Of a stretch of DNA of 6,599 nucleotides, positions 1-5,386 are shown in pieces. The translations under genes were made by a program, and so were the position numbers. Source of the DNA: Ectothiorhodospiraceae bacterium (GTDB lineage: Bacteria > Pseudomonadota > Gammaproteobacteria > Nitrococcales > AK92); NCBI GenBank assembly GCA_029263635.1, contig JAJUFY010000127.1, positions 1 through 6,599 of the forward strand. The letters are read 5' to 3'. The notes under the pieces are model-generated. The model saw nothing but the letters and a program-made list of their open reading frames with translations. It was not told the origin of the DNA and ran no database searches. Each line of letters opens with the position of its first letter. Position 1 is the stretch's first letter.

Positions 1-897
1 GAGAACGCGCACATCCTGCGGCCGGGCTACGCCATCGAGTACGACTACTTCGACCCGCGCTCGCTGCGCCCGAGCTTCGAGACGCAGCAGATCCGCGGGC
101 TGTTCTTCGCCGGCCAGATCAACGGCACGACCGGCTACGAGGAAGCGGCGGCGCAGGGACTGGTGGCCGGCATCAATGCCGCGCTGGCGGTGCAGGAGCG
201 CGAGCCTTGGTGGCCGCGCCGCGACCAGGCCTATATCGGCGTGCTGATCGACGACCTGATAACCCGTGGCTTGAGCGAACCGTACCGGATGTTCACCAGC
301 CGAGCCGAGTATCGGCTGCTGCTGCGCGAGGATAATGCTGACCTGCGGCTCACCGAGATCGGCCGCCGGCTCGGCGTGGTCGATGACGAGCGCTGGGCGG
401 CCTTCGAAGCCAAGCGGGAAGCCATCGAACGCGAGCAGGCACGGCTGCGGGATACCTGGCTGCGGCCGGGCCAGTTCTCGGATGCCGAGGCGCAGGCCGT
501 GCTTGGCGCCCCGCTCAAGCGCGAGCAGCGCCTGCTGGATCTGCTGCGCCGGCCCGAGGTCGACTACTCCACGCTGATGACGTTGCCGGGCGCCGGTCCG
601 GCGGTGGCCGACCCCAAGGTCGCGGAGCAGGTGGAGATCCAGGCCAAATACGCCGGCTATCTGGAACGCCAGCTGGACGAGGTCGCCCGTAACCAGCGTT
701 ACGAGGCCGTGCCGGTACCTGCTGATCTGGATTTCGACCAGGTCGGCGGACTCTCGACCGAGATCCGCCAGGTCTTCAAGCGCCAGCGTCCCGAGACGGT
801 TGGACAGGCGTCTCGCATTCCGGGGGTGACGCCTGCGGCAGTATCGCTGCTGCTGGTGCACCTGAAGAAGCATGGTCTGCTGCAGCGGAGCGCATGA
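1..897 (+). CDS. mnmG: tRNA uridine-5-carboxymethylaminomethyl synthesis enzyme MnmG (GidA), 3' part only
   Basis: The C-terminal 298 residues are present. The gene is open from base 1 and ends at TGA 895-897, so the start lies upstream of the window; family members are about 630 residues. MnmG is an FAD-dependent protein that acts with the GTPase MnmE in the cytoplasm to install the (carboxymethyl)aminomethyl group at C5 of the wobble uridine (U34) of several tRNAs. Visible landmarks are GLFFAGQINGTTGYEEAAAQ at residues 33-52 of the fragment, which is the conserved FAD-binding end of the flavin domain, and the family block EPYRMFTSRAEYRLLLREDN at 93-112. The tail contains GQASRIPGVTPAA and LLLVHLKKHG, matching the helical C-terminal domain known to bind MnmE and tRNA. 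No internal stop or frameshift is seen. rsmG follows 16 bp later, the usual gidA-gidB pairing, so the two are probably cotranscribed. Identity is very secure. Confidence 0.97.
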   Translation, partial: ENAHILRPGYAIEYDYFDPRSLRPSFETQQIRGLFFAGQINGTTGYEEAAAQGLVAGINAALAVQEREPWWPRRDQAYIGVLIDDLITRGLSEPYRMFTSRAEYRLLLREDNADLRLTEIGRRLGVVDDERWAAFEAKREAIEREQARLRDTWLRPGQFSDAEAQAVLGAPLKREQRLLDLLRRPEVDYSTLMTLPGAGPAVADPKVAEQVEIQAKYAGYLERQLDEVARNQRYEAVPVPADLDFDQVGGLSTEIRQVFKRQRPETVGQASRIPGVTPAAVSLLLVHLKKHGLLQRSA

Positions 898-913
898 AGA
901 GGCGGGCGGGACG

Positions 914-1540
914 ATGACGGCATCGCTGCGGCCGGCCCTGGAGGCCGGGCTCGCTGCACTGGAGATCTCCACGCCGAGCCTGACCGACCGGCTGCTGGCG
1001 TACCTGGCGCTGCTCCACAAGTGGAACCGCGCTTTCAACCTGTCGGCGATCCGCGATCCGCAGGAGATGGTCACCCGTCACCTGCTGGACAGCCTGGCAA
1101 TCCTGCCCTGGCTGCCGGCCGGCCGCCTGCTGGACGTGGGCAGTGGCGCCGGCCTGCCCGGGCTGCCGCTGGCGCTGGCGCGACCCGAGCTCGAGGTGGT
1201 ACTGCTCGACAGCAACGGCAAGAAGACCCGTTTCCTGCGCCAGGTGCGGCAGGAGCTCGAGATCGCCAATGTCGAGGTTGTGGACGCCCGGGTCGAAGCC
1301 TACCTGCCGCCCGCGCCGTTCGATGCCATCACCTCGCGTGCCTTCGCCAGCCTGTCGCAGTTCGTCACGCTGACGCGGCCGCTGCTGGCTCCGGGCGGGC
1401 GGTGGCTGGCCATGAAAGGGCGGCTTGATGAAAATGAGCTGGCGGAAACCGGCGGCACTGGGGTTAAGCTGCAGGTCCACCGTCTGACCGTACCGGGGCT
1501 GGACGCCGACCGGCATCTTATTGAAATGTGTCTCGATTGA
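914..1540 (+). CDS. rsmG: 16S rRNA (guanine-N7) methyltransferase RsmG (GidB)
   Basis: This 208-residue protein matches the usual length of the family (about 207). RsmG uses S-adenosylmethionine to methylate N7 of G527 (E. coli numbering) in 16S rRNA; loss of the enzyme is known to give low-level streptomycin resistance. A Rossmann-type methyltransferase core is visible. RHLLDSLA at residues 55-62 is a family signature, DVGSGAGLPG at 74-83 is the SAM-binding glycine loop, the acidic end of strand 2 is LLDS at 97-100, and SRAFASL at 141-147 and MKGR at 167-170 are further family blocks. I chose ATG 914 because it has purine-rich AGAGG (898-902) and GGGCGGG (904-910) upstream and gives the family length. 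An in-frame ATG at 872 would add 14 residues (a Cys/Gly/Glu-rich stretch) overlapping the end of mnmG and looks spurious. The gene sits between mnmG and parA, as in many Proteobacteria. Confidence 0.96.
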   Translation: MTASLRPALEAGLAALEISTPSLTDRLLAYLALLHKWNRAFNLSAIRDPQEMVTRHLLDSLAILPWLPAGRLLDVGSGAGLPGLPLALARPELEVVLLDSNGKKTRFLRQVRQELEIANVEVVDARVEAYLPPAPFDAITSRAFASLSQFVTLTRPLLAPGGRWLAMKGRLDENELAETGGTGVKLQVHRLTVPGLDADRHLIEMCLD

Positions 1541-1581
1541 CGGACCATCGGGAGCCGGCCGCTTGCAGGGCCGCAACGAGA

Positions 1582-1595
1582 GCGGGGTTACCCGC
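1582..1595 (+). repeat. small inverted repeat (possible mRNA hairpin) before the parA ribosome binding site
   Basis: GCGGG (1582-1586) and CCCGC (1591-1595) are perfect inverted arms around the 4-base loop GTTA. The repeat ends one base before the likely parA Shine-Dalgarno AGGA (1597-1600). A second weaker pair, CGGCC (1556-1560) and GGCCG (1569-1573), lies upstream in the same 68-bp gap. There is no following T-run, so it is not an intrinsic terminator. In GC-rich DNA a 5-bp stem can easily be chance. An effect on parA translation is inference only. Confidence 0.35.
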
Positions 1596-1608
1596 CAGGA
1601 CGAACCGC

Positions 1609-2409
1609 ATGACCAAGATCATCGCCGTGACCAACCAGAAGGGCGGGGTCGGCAAGACCACCACCTGTATCAATCTGGCGGCAGCTCTGGTGGCGCTGCG
1701 CAAGCGGGTGCTGCTGGTCGACCTCGACCCTCAGGGCAATGCCACGGTCGGCTCGGGCGTGCACAAGGAAGATTTCAGGCTGTCCGGTTATGACGTGCTG
1801 ATGGATCGGGCCGGCTGCGACGACGCCATCGTGCCGGTCGAATCGGCCGGCTACCATATCATCCCGGCGGATGGCGACCTGACCGCCGCCGAGGTGGAAC
1901 TCCTGGAGGAGCGCGGCCGCGAGCAGCGACTGCGGCAGCAGCTTGGGCGCATCAGGCAGGATTTCGACTACATCCTGATCGACTGCCCGCCGTCGCTGAA
2001 CATACTCACCGTCAATGCCCTGGTTGCCGCCACCGGCGTGCTGATCCCGATCCAGTGCGAGTACTACGCGCTGGAGGGTCTGAGCGCGCTGCTGAACACC
2101 ATCCGCCGCATTCAGCAGACCGTCAACAAGGGGCTGCAGATCGAGGGCTTGCTGCGGACCATGTACGACCCCCGCAACAATCTTGCCAACCAGGTCGGGG
2201 CGCAGCTGGTGCAGCACTTTGACGACAAGGTGTACCGCACCATGATTCCTCGCAACGTCCGGCTAGCCGAAGCGCCCAGCCACGGCCTGCCGGCCCTGCA
2301 GTACGACCGCACCTCGCGCGGCGCCATCGCCTACATGGCGCTGGCCAGCGAGATCCTGCAGCGCGATCTGAAGGCGGCCAAGGCAGCGCGGGCAGCGCAG
2401 GAGAGTTAG
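1609..2409 (+). CDS. parA: chromosome partitioning ATPase ParA (Soj family)
   Basis: This 266-residue protein is a complete Walker-type ParA ATPase of the short chromosomal (Soj) kind, with no N-terminal helix-turn-helix extension. ParA binds DNA non-specifically as an ATP dimer and is released by ParB at parS, driving segregation of the origin region. The deviant Walker A motif KGGVGKTT is at residues 11-18, with signature lysine K11 and catalytic-loop lysine K16. Walker A' is VDLDPQGN at 37-44, with D40. Walker B is ILIDCPPS at 122-129, with D125. The later block RNVRLAEAPSHGLP is also characteristic of the family. ATG 1609 is preferred: AGGA at 1597-1600 lies 8 bases upstream and the protein then starts MTKIIAVTNQKGG as the family does. 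An in-frame GTG at 1528 would add 27 unrelated residues, overlap rsmG and have no ribosome binding site. parB follows after 4 bp. No clear separate promoter was seen in the 68-bp gap before it. Confidence 0.97.
   Translation: MTKIIAVTNQKGGVGKTTTCINLAAALVALRKRVLLVDLDPQGNATVGSGVHKEDFRLSGYDVLMDRAGCDDAIVPVESAGYHIIPADGDLTAAEVELLEERGREQRLRQQLGRIRQDFDYILIDCPPSLNILTVNALVAATGVLIPIQCEYYALEGLSALLNTIRRIQQTVNKGLQIEGLLRTMYDPRNNLANQVGAQLVQHFDDKVYRTMIPRNVRLAEAPSHGLPALQYDRTSRGAIAYMALASEILQRDLKAAKAARAAQES
2399..2403 (+). promoter_or_regulatory. parB ribosome binding site inside the end of parA
   Basis: AGGAG lies within the last codons of parA, 10 bases before the parB ATG at 2414. This placement suggests coupled translation of the two partition proteins, which must be kept in balance. 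The coupling is inferred from spacing only. Confidence 0.7.
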
Positions 2410-2413
2410 ACGC

Positions 2414-3265
2414 ATGGCAGCAAAACGCAGAGGGCTTGGGCGTGGTCTGGACGCCCTGCTGGGCACCAATGACGGCGAGAGCGTGGTCGATGAAGGCGAG
2501 CTGCGCACCCTGCCCGTGGAATTCCTGCAGCGCGGCCGCTATCAGCCGCGCACCGAGTTCGATCCGGCCGCCTTGCAGGAGCTGGCCGACTCCATCAAGG
2601 CGCAGGGCGTGGTGCAGCCCATCGTTGCCAGGCCGATCGGCGAGAACCGCTATGAGATCGTTGCCGGCGAGCGCCGCTGGCGGGCCGCCCAGCTCGCCGG
2701 GCTGGCCGAGATTCCGGCGCTGGTGCGAGAAATCCCCGACGAGGCTGCCGTTGCGGTCGCCCTGATCGAGAACATCCAGCGCGAGAACCTGAATCCGCTG
2801 GAAGAGGCGAGCGCGCTCAAGCGACTGACCGATGAATTCGGCCTCACCCATCAGGAGGCCGCCAATGCCGTCGGCCGTTCCCGGGCCAGCGTCACCAACC
2901 TGCTGCGCCTGCTGGACCTGCACCCGGAAGTGCGGGGTGCGATCAGCCGTGGCGAGCTGGAAATGGGCCATGCGCGTGCCCTCGCCGGCCTGCCGGAGGC
3001 GAAGCAGCCGGCGGCGGCCGCGACCGTGGTTGCGCGCGGCATGTCGGTACGGGAAACCGAAGCGCTGGTGAAGCGGCTGCTGCAGGATGCACCGGCAAAG
3101 GCGCCGGCCCGGGAAGACCCGGACATCCGGCGGTTGCAGGAAGAGCTCTCGGAACGGCTGGGCGCGGCGGTCCGCATCCAGCACGGCATCCGCGGCAGCG
3201 GCAAGCTGGTGATCCAGTACGCCAGCCTCGACGAACTCGACGGCATCCTCGAGCGGATGCGCTGA
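2414..3265 (+). CDS. parB: chromosome partitioning protein ParB (Spo0J family), parS-binding CTPase
   Basis: This 283-residue protein is close to the usual size of chromosomal ParB. ParB binds parS sites near the origin, hydrolyses CTP while acting as a sliding clamp, and stimulates ParA. Domain order is visible. The basic N-terminal peptide RRGLGRGLDALLG at residues 5-17 is the conserved ParA-interacting motif. The ParB N-domain (about 30-125) contains YQPR at 43-46, the CTP-binding motif GERRWRA at 85-91 and the second motif ENIQREN at 119-125. The helix-turn-helix for parS recognition is about 144-170 (LTHQEAANAVGRSRASVTNL). An Ala/Pro/Lys-rich linker covers about 195-235, and the C-terminal dimerization domain (about 236-283) ends in SLDELDGILERMR. 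The gene starts 4 bp after parA and they form an operon. After its TGA (3263-3265) comes a 117-bp gap holding the promoter of the atp operon. No intrinsic terminator with a T-run was seen after parB. Confidence 0.97.
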   Translation: MAAKRRGLGRGLDALLGTNDGESVVDEGELRTLPVEFLQRGRYQPRTEFDPAALQELADSIKAQGVVQPIVARPIGENRYEIVAGERRWRAAQLAGLAEIPALVREIPDEAAVAVALIENIQRENLNPLEEASALKRLTDEFGLTHQEAANAVGRSRASVTNLLRLLDLHPEVRGAISRGELEMGHARALAGLPEAKQPAAAATVVARGMSVRETEALVKRLLQDAPAKAPAREDPDIRRLQEELSERLGAAVRIQHGIRGSGKLVIQYASLDELDGILERMR

Positions 3266-3286
3266 TTTGTGCGCCAAGTCGCTGAT

Positions 3287-3318
3287 AAGCGCTTGCGTCA
3301 CCCGCAAACGTTGCGCTT
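3287..3318 (+). repeat. interrupted inverted repeat overlapping the atp promoter -35
   Basis: Outer arms AAGCGC (3287-3292) and GCGCTT (3313-3318) enclose inner arms TTGCG (3293-3297) and CGCAA (3303-3307) around the loop TCACC. ACGTT (3308-3312) forms a one-sided bulge. The pattern TTGCG / CGCAA / TTGCG thus occurs three times in 23 bp. The right arm covers the proposed -35 TTGCGC (3311-3316). It has no T-run after it on either strand, so it is unlikely to be an intrinsic terminator of parB. It could be a protein-binding region or chance. Confidence 0.45.
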
Positions 3319-3339
3319 AAGAACCGTTCTTTCTATACT
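3311..3339 (+). promoter_or_regulatory. sigma-70-type promoter of the atp operon
   Basis: TTGCGC (3311-3316, 3 of 6 matches to TTGACA, with the key TTG) and TATACT (3334-3339, 5 of 6 matches to TATAAT) are separated by exactly 17 bp. Transcription would begin near 3346, giving a leader of roughly 37 bases before the atpI GTG at 3383. The segment is locally A+T richer than the surrounding coding DNA. A main promoter just ahead of atpI is the usual arrangement for the atp operon in E. coli and relatives. The start site is inferred, not observed. Confidence 0.72.
3319..3331 (+). repeat. perfect 13-bp palindrome in the atp promoter spacer (candidate operator)
   Basis: AAGAAC (3319-3324) and GTTCTT (3326-3331) are perfect inverted arms around a single central C. 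The element lies entirely between the -35 (3311-3316) and -10 (3334-3339) hexamers, where a bound dimer could block or alter RNA polymerase. With a one-base centre it is more plausible as a DNA dyad than as an RNA hairpin. I know of no regulator with this recognition sequence. A functional role is inference. Confidence 0.45.
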
Positions 3340-3370
3340 CGCGGCCGCTTCATGGAGAGGGTGGGTTGCC

Positions 3371-3380
3371 AGGGGGTGGT
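3371..3380 (+). promoter_or_regulatory. atpI ribosome binding site, deciding the GTG start
   Basis: AGGGGGTGGT matches the anti-Shine-Dalgarno complement AGGAGGTGAT at 8 of 10 positions. Its AGGGGG core ends 6 bases before GTG 3383. No other in-frame start has a comparable site, so it fixes the atpI start. Confidence 0.75.
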
Positions 3381-3382
3381 TC

Positions 3383-3742
3383 GTGCCCTTCGACGTAGTC
3401 CGGCGGCTCGTCCTTCTGCAACTGGCGATAAGCATTTGCGGTGGAGCCGTCTGGTTTCTGCTGCGGGGAACAGACTGGGCCGTGGCGGCGGCAGCCGGCG
3501 GCTGCATCAGCATGTTCCTGACGTTGTTCGTCGCGGTGCGCTTGTTCCTCAGGACCAGGAATGCACCGCCGCAGGTAGTGACGCGCGTGCTCTACCGGAC
3601 GGAGGCACTGAAGTTTTTCCTGGCGATCGTGCTGCTGAGCGCAGCGGTCCGCCACTTCGGGGAAACCGCCGCCGCGATGGTGACGACTTTTGCCGCGACG
3701 CTGGCCGCCTACTGGTTCGCGCTGCTCTGGTCGCATCGGTAA
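3383..3742 (+). CDS. atpI: ATP synthase assembly protein I (AtpI)
   Basis: This 119-residue integral membrane protein opens the atp operon. AtpI is a small, poorly conserved, usually non-essential factor linked to assembly or stability of the c-ring and possibly to Mg2+ uptake. Four hydrophobic segments are visible at about residues 9-27, 32-56, 70-90 and 95-116. Segment three begins LYRTEALKFFLAIVLL, matching the family pattern of Tyr, Glu and Lys (here Y71, E74, K77). I chose GTG 3383 because it follows a strong ribosome binding site (3371-3380), gives the normal family length and lies after the promoter. An in-frame GTG at 3269 would give 157 residues, but its extra N-terminus would be encoded by the promoter region itself and resembles no AtpI. 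An out-of-frame ATG at 3352 opens an Arg-rich reading frame across the gene that I regard as a shadow. Position next to atpB makes the family call firm despite weak sequence conservation. Confidence 0.88.
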   Translation: MPFDVVRRLVLLQLAISICGGAVWFLLRGTDWAVAAAAGGCISMFLTLFVAVRLFLRTRNAPPQVVTRVLYRTEALKFFLAIVLLSAAVRHFGETAAAMVTTFAATLAAYWFALLWSHR

Positions 3743-3767
3743 ACACTAGAGTGCTTGGGGTTTGGAT

Positions 3768-4550
3768 ATGGCAAGTGGGGCGCAGAGTCCGAGTGAAATC
3801 GTCCAACATCACCTGCAGCACCTTACGGTGTCGTTCGGCGACGGTGGTTTCTGGACCCTTAATATCGACACCCTGATCTTTTCCTGGATCACCGGTCTCA
3901 TCTTCATCGGCATCTTCTATGCCGCCGCCCGCAAAGCCACTTCAGGCGTGCCGGGCAATCTGCAGAACTTCGTAGAAATCCTCGTCGAATTCGCCGACCG
4001 TTCGGTGGCCGATGCCTTCTCCGGCAAGCGCGACTTCATGGGCCCGCTGGCGCTCACCATCTTCGTCTGGGTGCTGGTCTGGAACCTGCTCGACCTGCTG
4101 CCGGTCGACTGGATGCCGAGCCTTGCCGCCGCGATGGGCATCGAATACCTGCGCATCGTGCCGTCGGCCGACATGAACGCCACCTTCGGCCTGTCGCTGA
4201 GCGTGCTGCTGCTGATCGTCTTCTACGGCATCAAGGGCAAGGGCGCAGGCGGTTACGGGCGTGAATGGCTGACCCATCCGTTCGGCAGCCACTGGGCACT
4301 GATTCCTGCCAACGTGCTGATGAATCTGGTGGAGCTGATCGCCAAGCCGGTCTCGCTCGGCATGCGACTGTTCGGCAACCTCTATGCGGCCGAGATCATC
4401 TTCATCCTCATCGCGCTGCTGCCCTGGTGGATCCAGTGGATTCCGGGCACGGCCTGGGCGATTTTCCACATTCTCGTGATTCCGCTGCAGGCGTTCCTGT
4501 TCATGACGCTGACCATCGTCTACATCAGCCTGGCGTACGAATCGCACTAA
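3768..4550 (+). CDS. atpB: F-type ATP synthase subunit a (F0 sector)
   Basis: This 260-residue membrane subunit forms the two proton half-channels next to the c-ring. The family block FWTLNIDTLIFSW is at residues 28-40, followed by KATSGVPG at 56-63, PLALTIFVWV at 93-102, RIVPSADMNATF at 129-140, KPVSLGMRLFGN at 193-204 and AWAIFHILVIPLQAFLFM at 229-246. R200 is the essential arginine (R210 in E. coli), E209 equals E219, H234 equals H245 and Q241 equals Q252. The residue before E209 is Ala (LYAAEII) where most relatives have Gly. ATG 3768 is chosen because GGGG at 3757-3760 precedes it by 7 bases and the protein then starts MAS as in E. coli. A TTG two codons upstream (3762) is a poorer choice. 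Only 25 bp separate it from atpI, so it is in the same operon. Confidence 0.97.
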   Translation: MASGAQSPSEIVQHHLQHLTVSFGDGGFWTLNIDTLIFSWITGLIFIGIFYAAARKATSGVPGNLQNFVEILVEFADRSVADAFSGKRDFMGPLALTIFVWVLVWNLLDLLPVDWMPSLAAAMGIEYLRIVPSADMNATFGLSLSVLLLIVFYGIKGKGAGGYGREWLTHPFGSHWALIPANVLMNLVELIAKPVSLGMRLFGNLYAAEIIFILIALLPWWIQWIPGTAWAIFHILVIPLQAFLFMTLTIVYISLAYESH

Positions 4551-4551
4551 A

Positions 4552-4593
4552 CGGTTTTCTTTCGTCCAACGCAACTTGTCTTTAGGAGGCATC
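4552..4593 (+). promoter_or_regulatory. atpE translation-initiation region: pyrimidine-rich leader plus full Shine-Dalgarno
   Basis: The 43-bp atpB-atpE gap contains the T-rich run GGTTTTCTTTCG, then TTGTCTTT, then a full consensus AGGAGG (4584-4589). Only 4 bases separate AGGAGG from the ATG at 4594, which is shorter than the common 5-9. In E. coli a U-rich leader before atpE is known to raise translation, so that c is made in excess over other subunits. The resemblance suggests the same role here; this is inference. Confidence 0.6.
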
Positions 4594-4857
4594 ATGGAGT
4601 TCATCGCTCAGATTCAGGCCAGCACCGCCATCGCCATCGGCCTGATCTTCGCGGCTGCTGCTCTCGGCACCGGTCTCGGCTTCGCCCTGCTCGGCGGCAA
4701 GTTCCTCGAGTCCGCTGCCCGCCAGCCGGAAATGGCCGGTACCCTGCAGGTTCGTCTGTTCATCATCGCTGGTCTGCTCGACGCGCTGTCCATCATCGGT
4801 GTCGCCTTCGCCGCCCTGCTGATGTTCGCCAACCCGCTGCTGGGTGCGCTGCAGTAA
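4594..4857 (+). CDS. atpE: F-type ATP synthase subunit c (proteolipid, c-ring)
   Basis: This 87-residue hairpin of two membrane helices forms the rotating proton-carrying ring in the inner membrane. Helix 1 (about 10-34) carries the glycine pattern GTGLG at residues 25-29 that allows tight packing. The polar loop is RQPEM at 43-47, with R43, Q44 and P45 contacting the gamma and epsilon subunits. Helix 2 (about 53-79) carries the proton-binding carboxylate D63 in GLLDALSII. An Asp in this setting, without the polar Gln and Glu-Ser of sodium-type rings, points to H+ coupling. Ser stands at the position of E. coli P64, which is not unusual among relatives. The C-terminus extends a few residues beyond that of E. 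coli c (79 residues). ATG 4594 is set by AGGAGG and by the family start; an in-frame TTG at 4576 would translate through that ribosome binding site. Codons look more T-ending (GCT, GGT, CGT) than in neighbours, which fits high expression. Confidence 0.97.
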   Translation: MEFIAQIQASTAIAIGLIFAAAALGTGLGFALLGGKFLESAARQPEMAGTLQVRLFIIAGLLDALSIIGVAFAALLMFANPLLGALQ

Positions 4858-4896
4858 GTCAGACCCGATTCACGTACCACGAGGGGAGTCTCTAGC

Positions 4897-5367
4897 GTGG
4901 GAATCAACCTCACCCTAATCGGACAGGGCATCACGTTCTTCGTGTTCATCCTGTTCACGATGAAGTTCGTCTGGCCGCACGTCAGCAAGGCCATGGCCGA
5001 ACGTCAGCGCAAGATCGCGGAGGGGCTGTCCGCCGCCGAGCGTGGGTCCCACGAGCTGGAGCTGGCGAAGAAGGCGGCCCTCGAGGAGCTGCGCAAGGCT
5101 CGTCAGCAGGCGGCCGAGATTGTCGAGCAAGCCAATCGGACCAGCGCCGAGCTGATCGAGAAGGCGCGTGCCGAAGCCCGCGAAGCGGCGGAGCGCGAGC
5201 ACGCCGCCGGCAAGGCGCAGCTCGAACAGGAGATCGGTCAGGCTCGAGCCAACCTGCGCAAGGAAGTGGTCGCGCTGGCGCTGGCAGGCGCCAGCAAGAT
5301 CCTCGAGCGTGAGGTGGACGCCAAGGCTCATCAGCAGATGCTGGATAAGCTGGCGGCGCAACTCTAA
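4897..5367 (+). CDS. atpF: F-type ATP synthase subunit b (peripheral stalk)
   Basis: This 156-residue protein has exactly the length of E. coli b. A dimer of b anchors in the membrane and runs up the side of the enzyme as a stator, holding F1 through the delta subunit. The start MGINLTLIGQGITFF and the membrane helix (about residues 5-27) are typical, followed by VWPHVSKAMAERQRKI with R36 at the position of the functionally important R36 of E. coli b. From about 35 to 140 the protein is a charged, Ala/Glu/Lys/Arg-rich right-handed coiled coil, and the C-terminal part (ALAGASKILEREVD, 128-141) corresponds to the delta-binding end. The start codon is GTG 4897, preceded by GAGGGGAG (4881-4888) with 8 bases of spacing; no in-frame ATG upstream fits. 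The gap to atpE is 39 bp and to atpH 19 bp. Confidence 0.96.
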   Translation: MGINLTLIGQGITFFVFILFTMKFVWPHVSKAMAERQRKIAEGLSAAERGSHELELAKKAALEELRKARQQAAEIVEQANRTSAELIEKARAEAREAAEREHAAGKAQLEQEIGQARANLRKEVVALALAGASKILEREVDAKAHQQMLDKLAAQL

Positions 5368-5386
5368 GACGACAGGCGGATGTTAG

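Noticed and set aside
1537..1542. TTGACG, a near-consensus -35, at the rsmG stop codon as a parA promoter
   Set aside because: At 16-19 bp downstream there is no TATAAT-like -10, only GC-rich sequence such as CGCTTG.
776..1576. Long minus-strand reading frame (266 codons) across rsmG
   Set aside because: Gln/Arg/Gly-rich low-complexity translation antisense to a firm rsmG, with no ribosome binding site or motif.
1528..1608. N-terminal extension of ParA from GTG 1528
   Set aside because: No ribosome binding site, overlap with rsmG, and 27 residues unlike any ParA N-terminus; ATG 1609 starts in register with the family.
2123..3307. Long reading frame on the minus strand (394 codons) across parB and the end of parA
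   Set aside because: It lies antisense to two unmistakable genes, has no recognisable motif and is the kind of shadow frame that high third-position G+C produces.
3352..3876. Plus-strand frame of 174 codons from ATG 3352 overlapping atpI and the start of atpB
   Set aside because: Arg-rich translation without ribosome binding site or family resemblance; the overlapping atpI frame encodes four membrane helices.
4864..4880. Possible parS between atpE and atpF (CGATTCACGTACCACG)
   Set aside because: About 10 of 16 positions match the parS consensus and the right half of the palindrome is broken, so it is likely chance.
5280..5295. GCTGGC-AGGC-GCCAGC hairpin near the end of atpF
   Set aside because: It lies within codons for a conserved Ala/Leu/Gly stretch of the b subunit and has no T-run. 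Such stems are expected by chance in GC-rich coding DNA.
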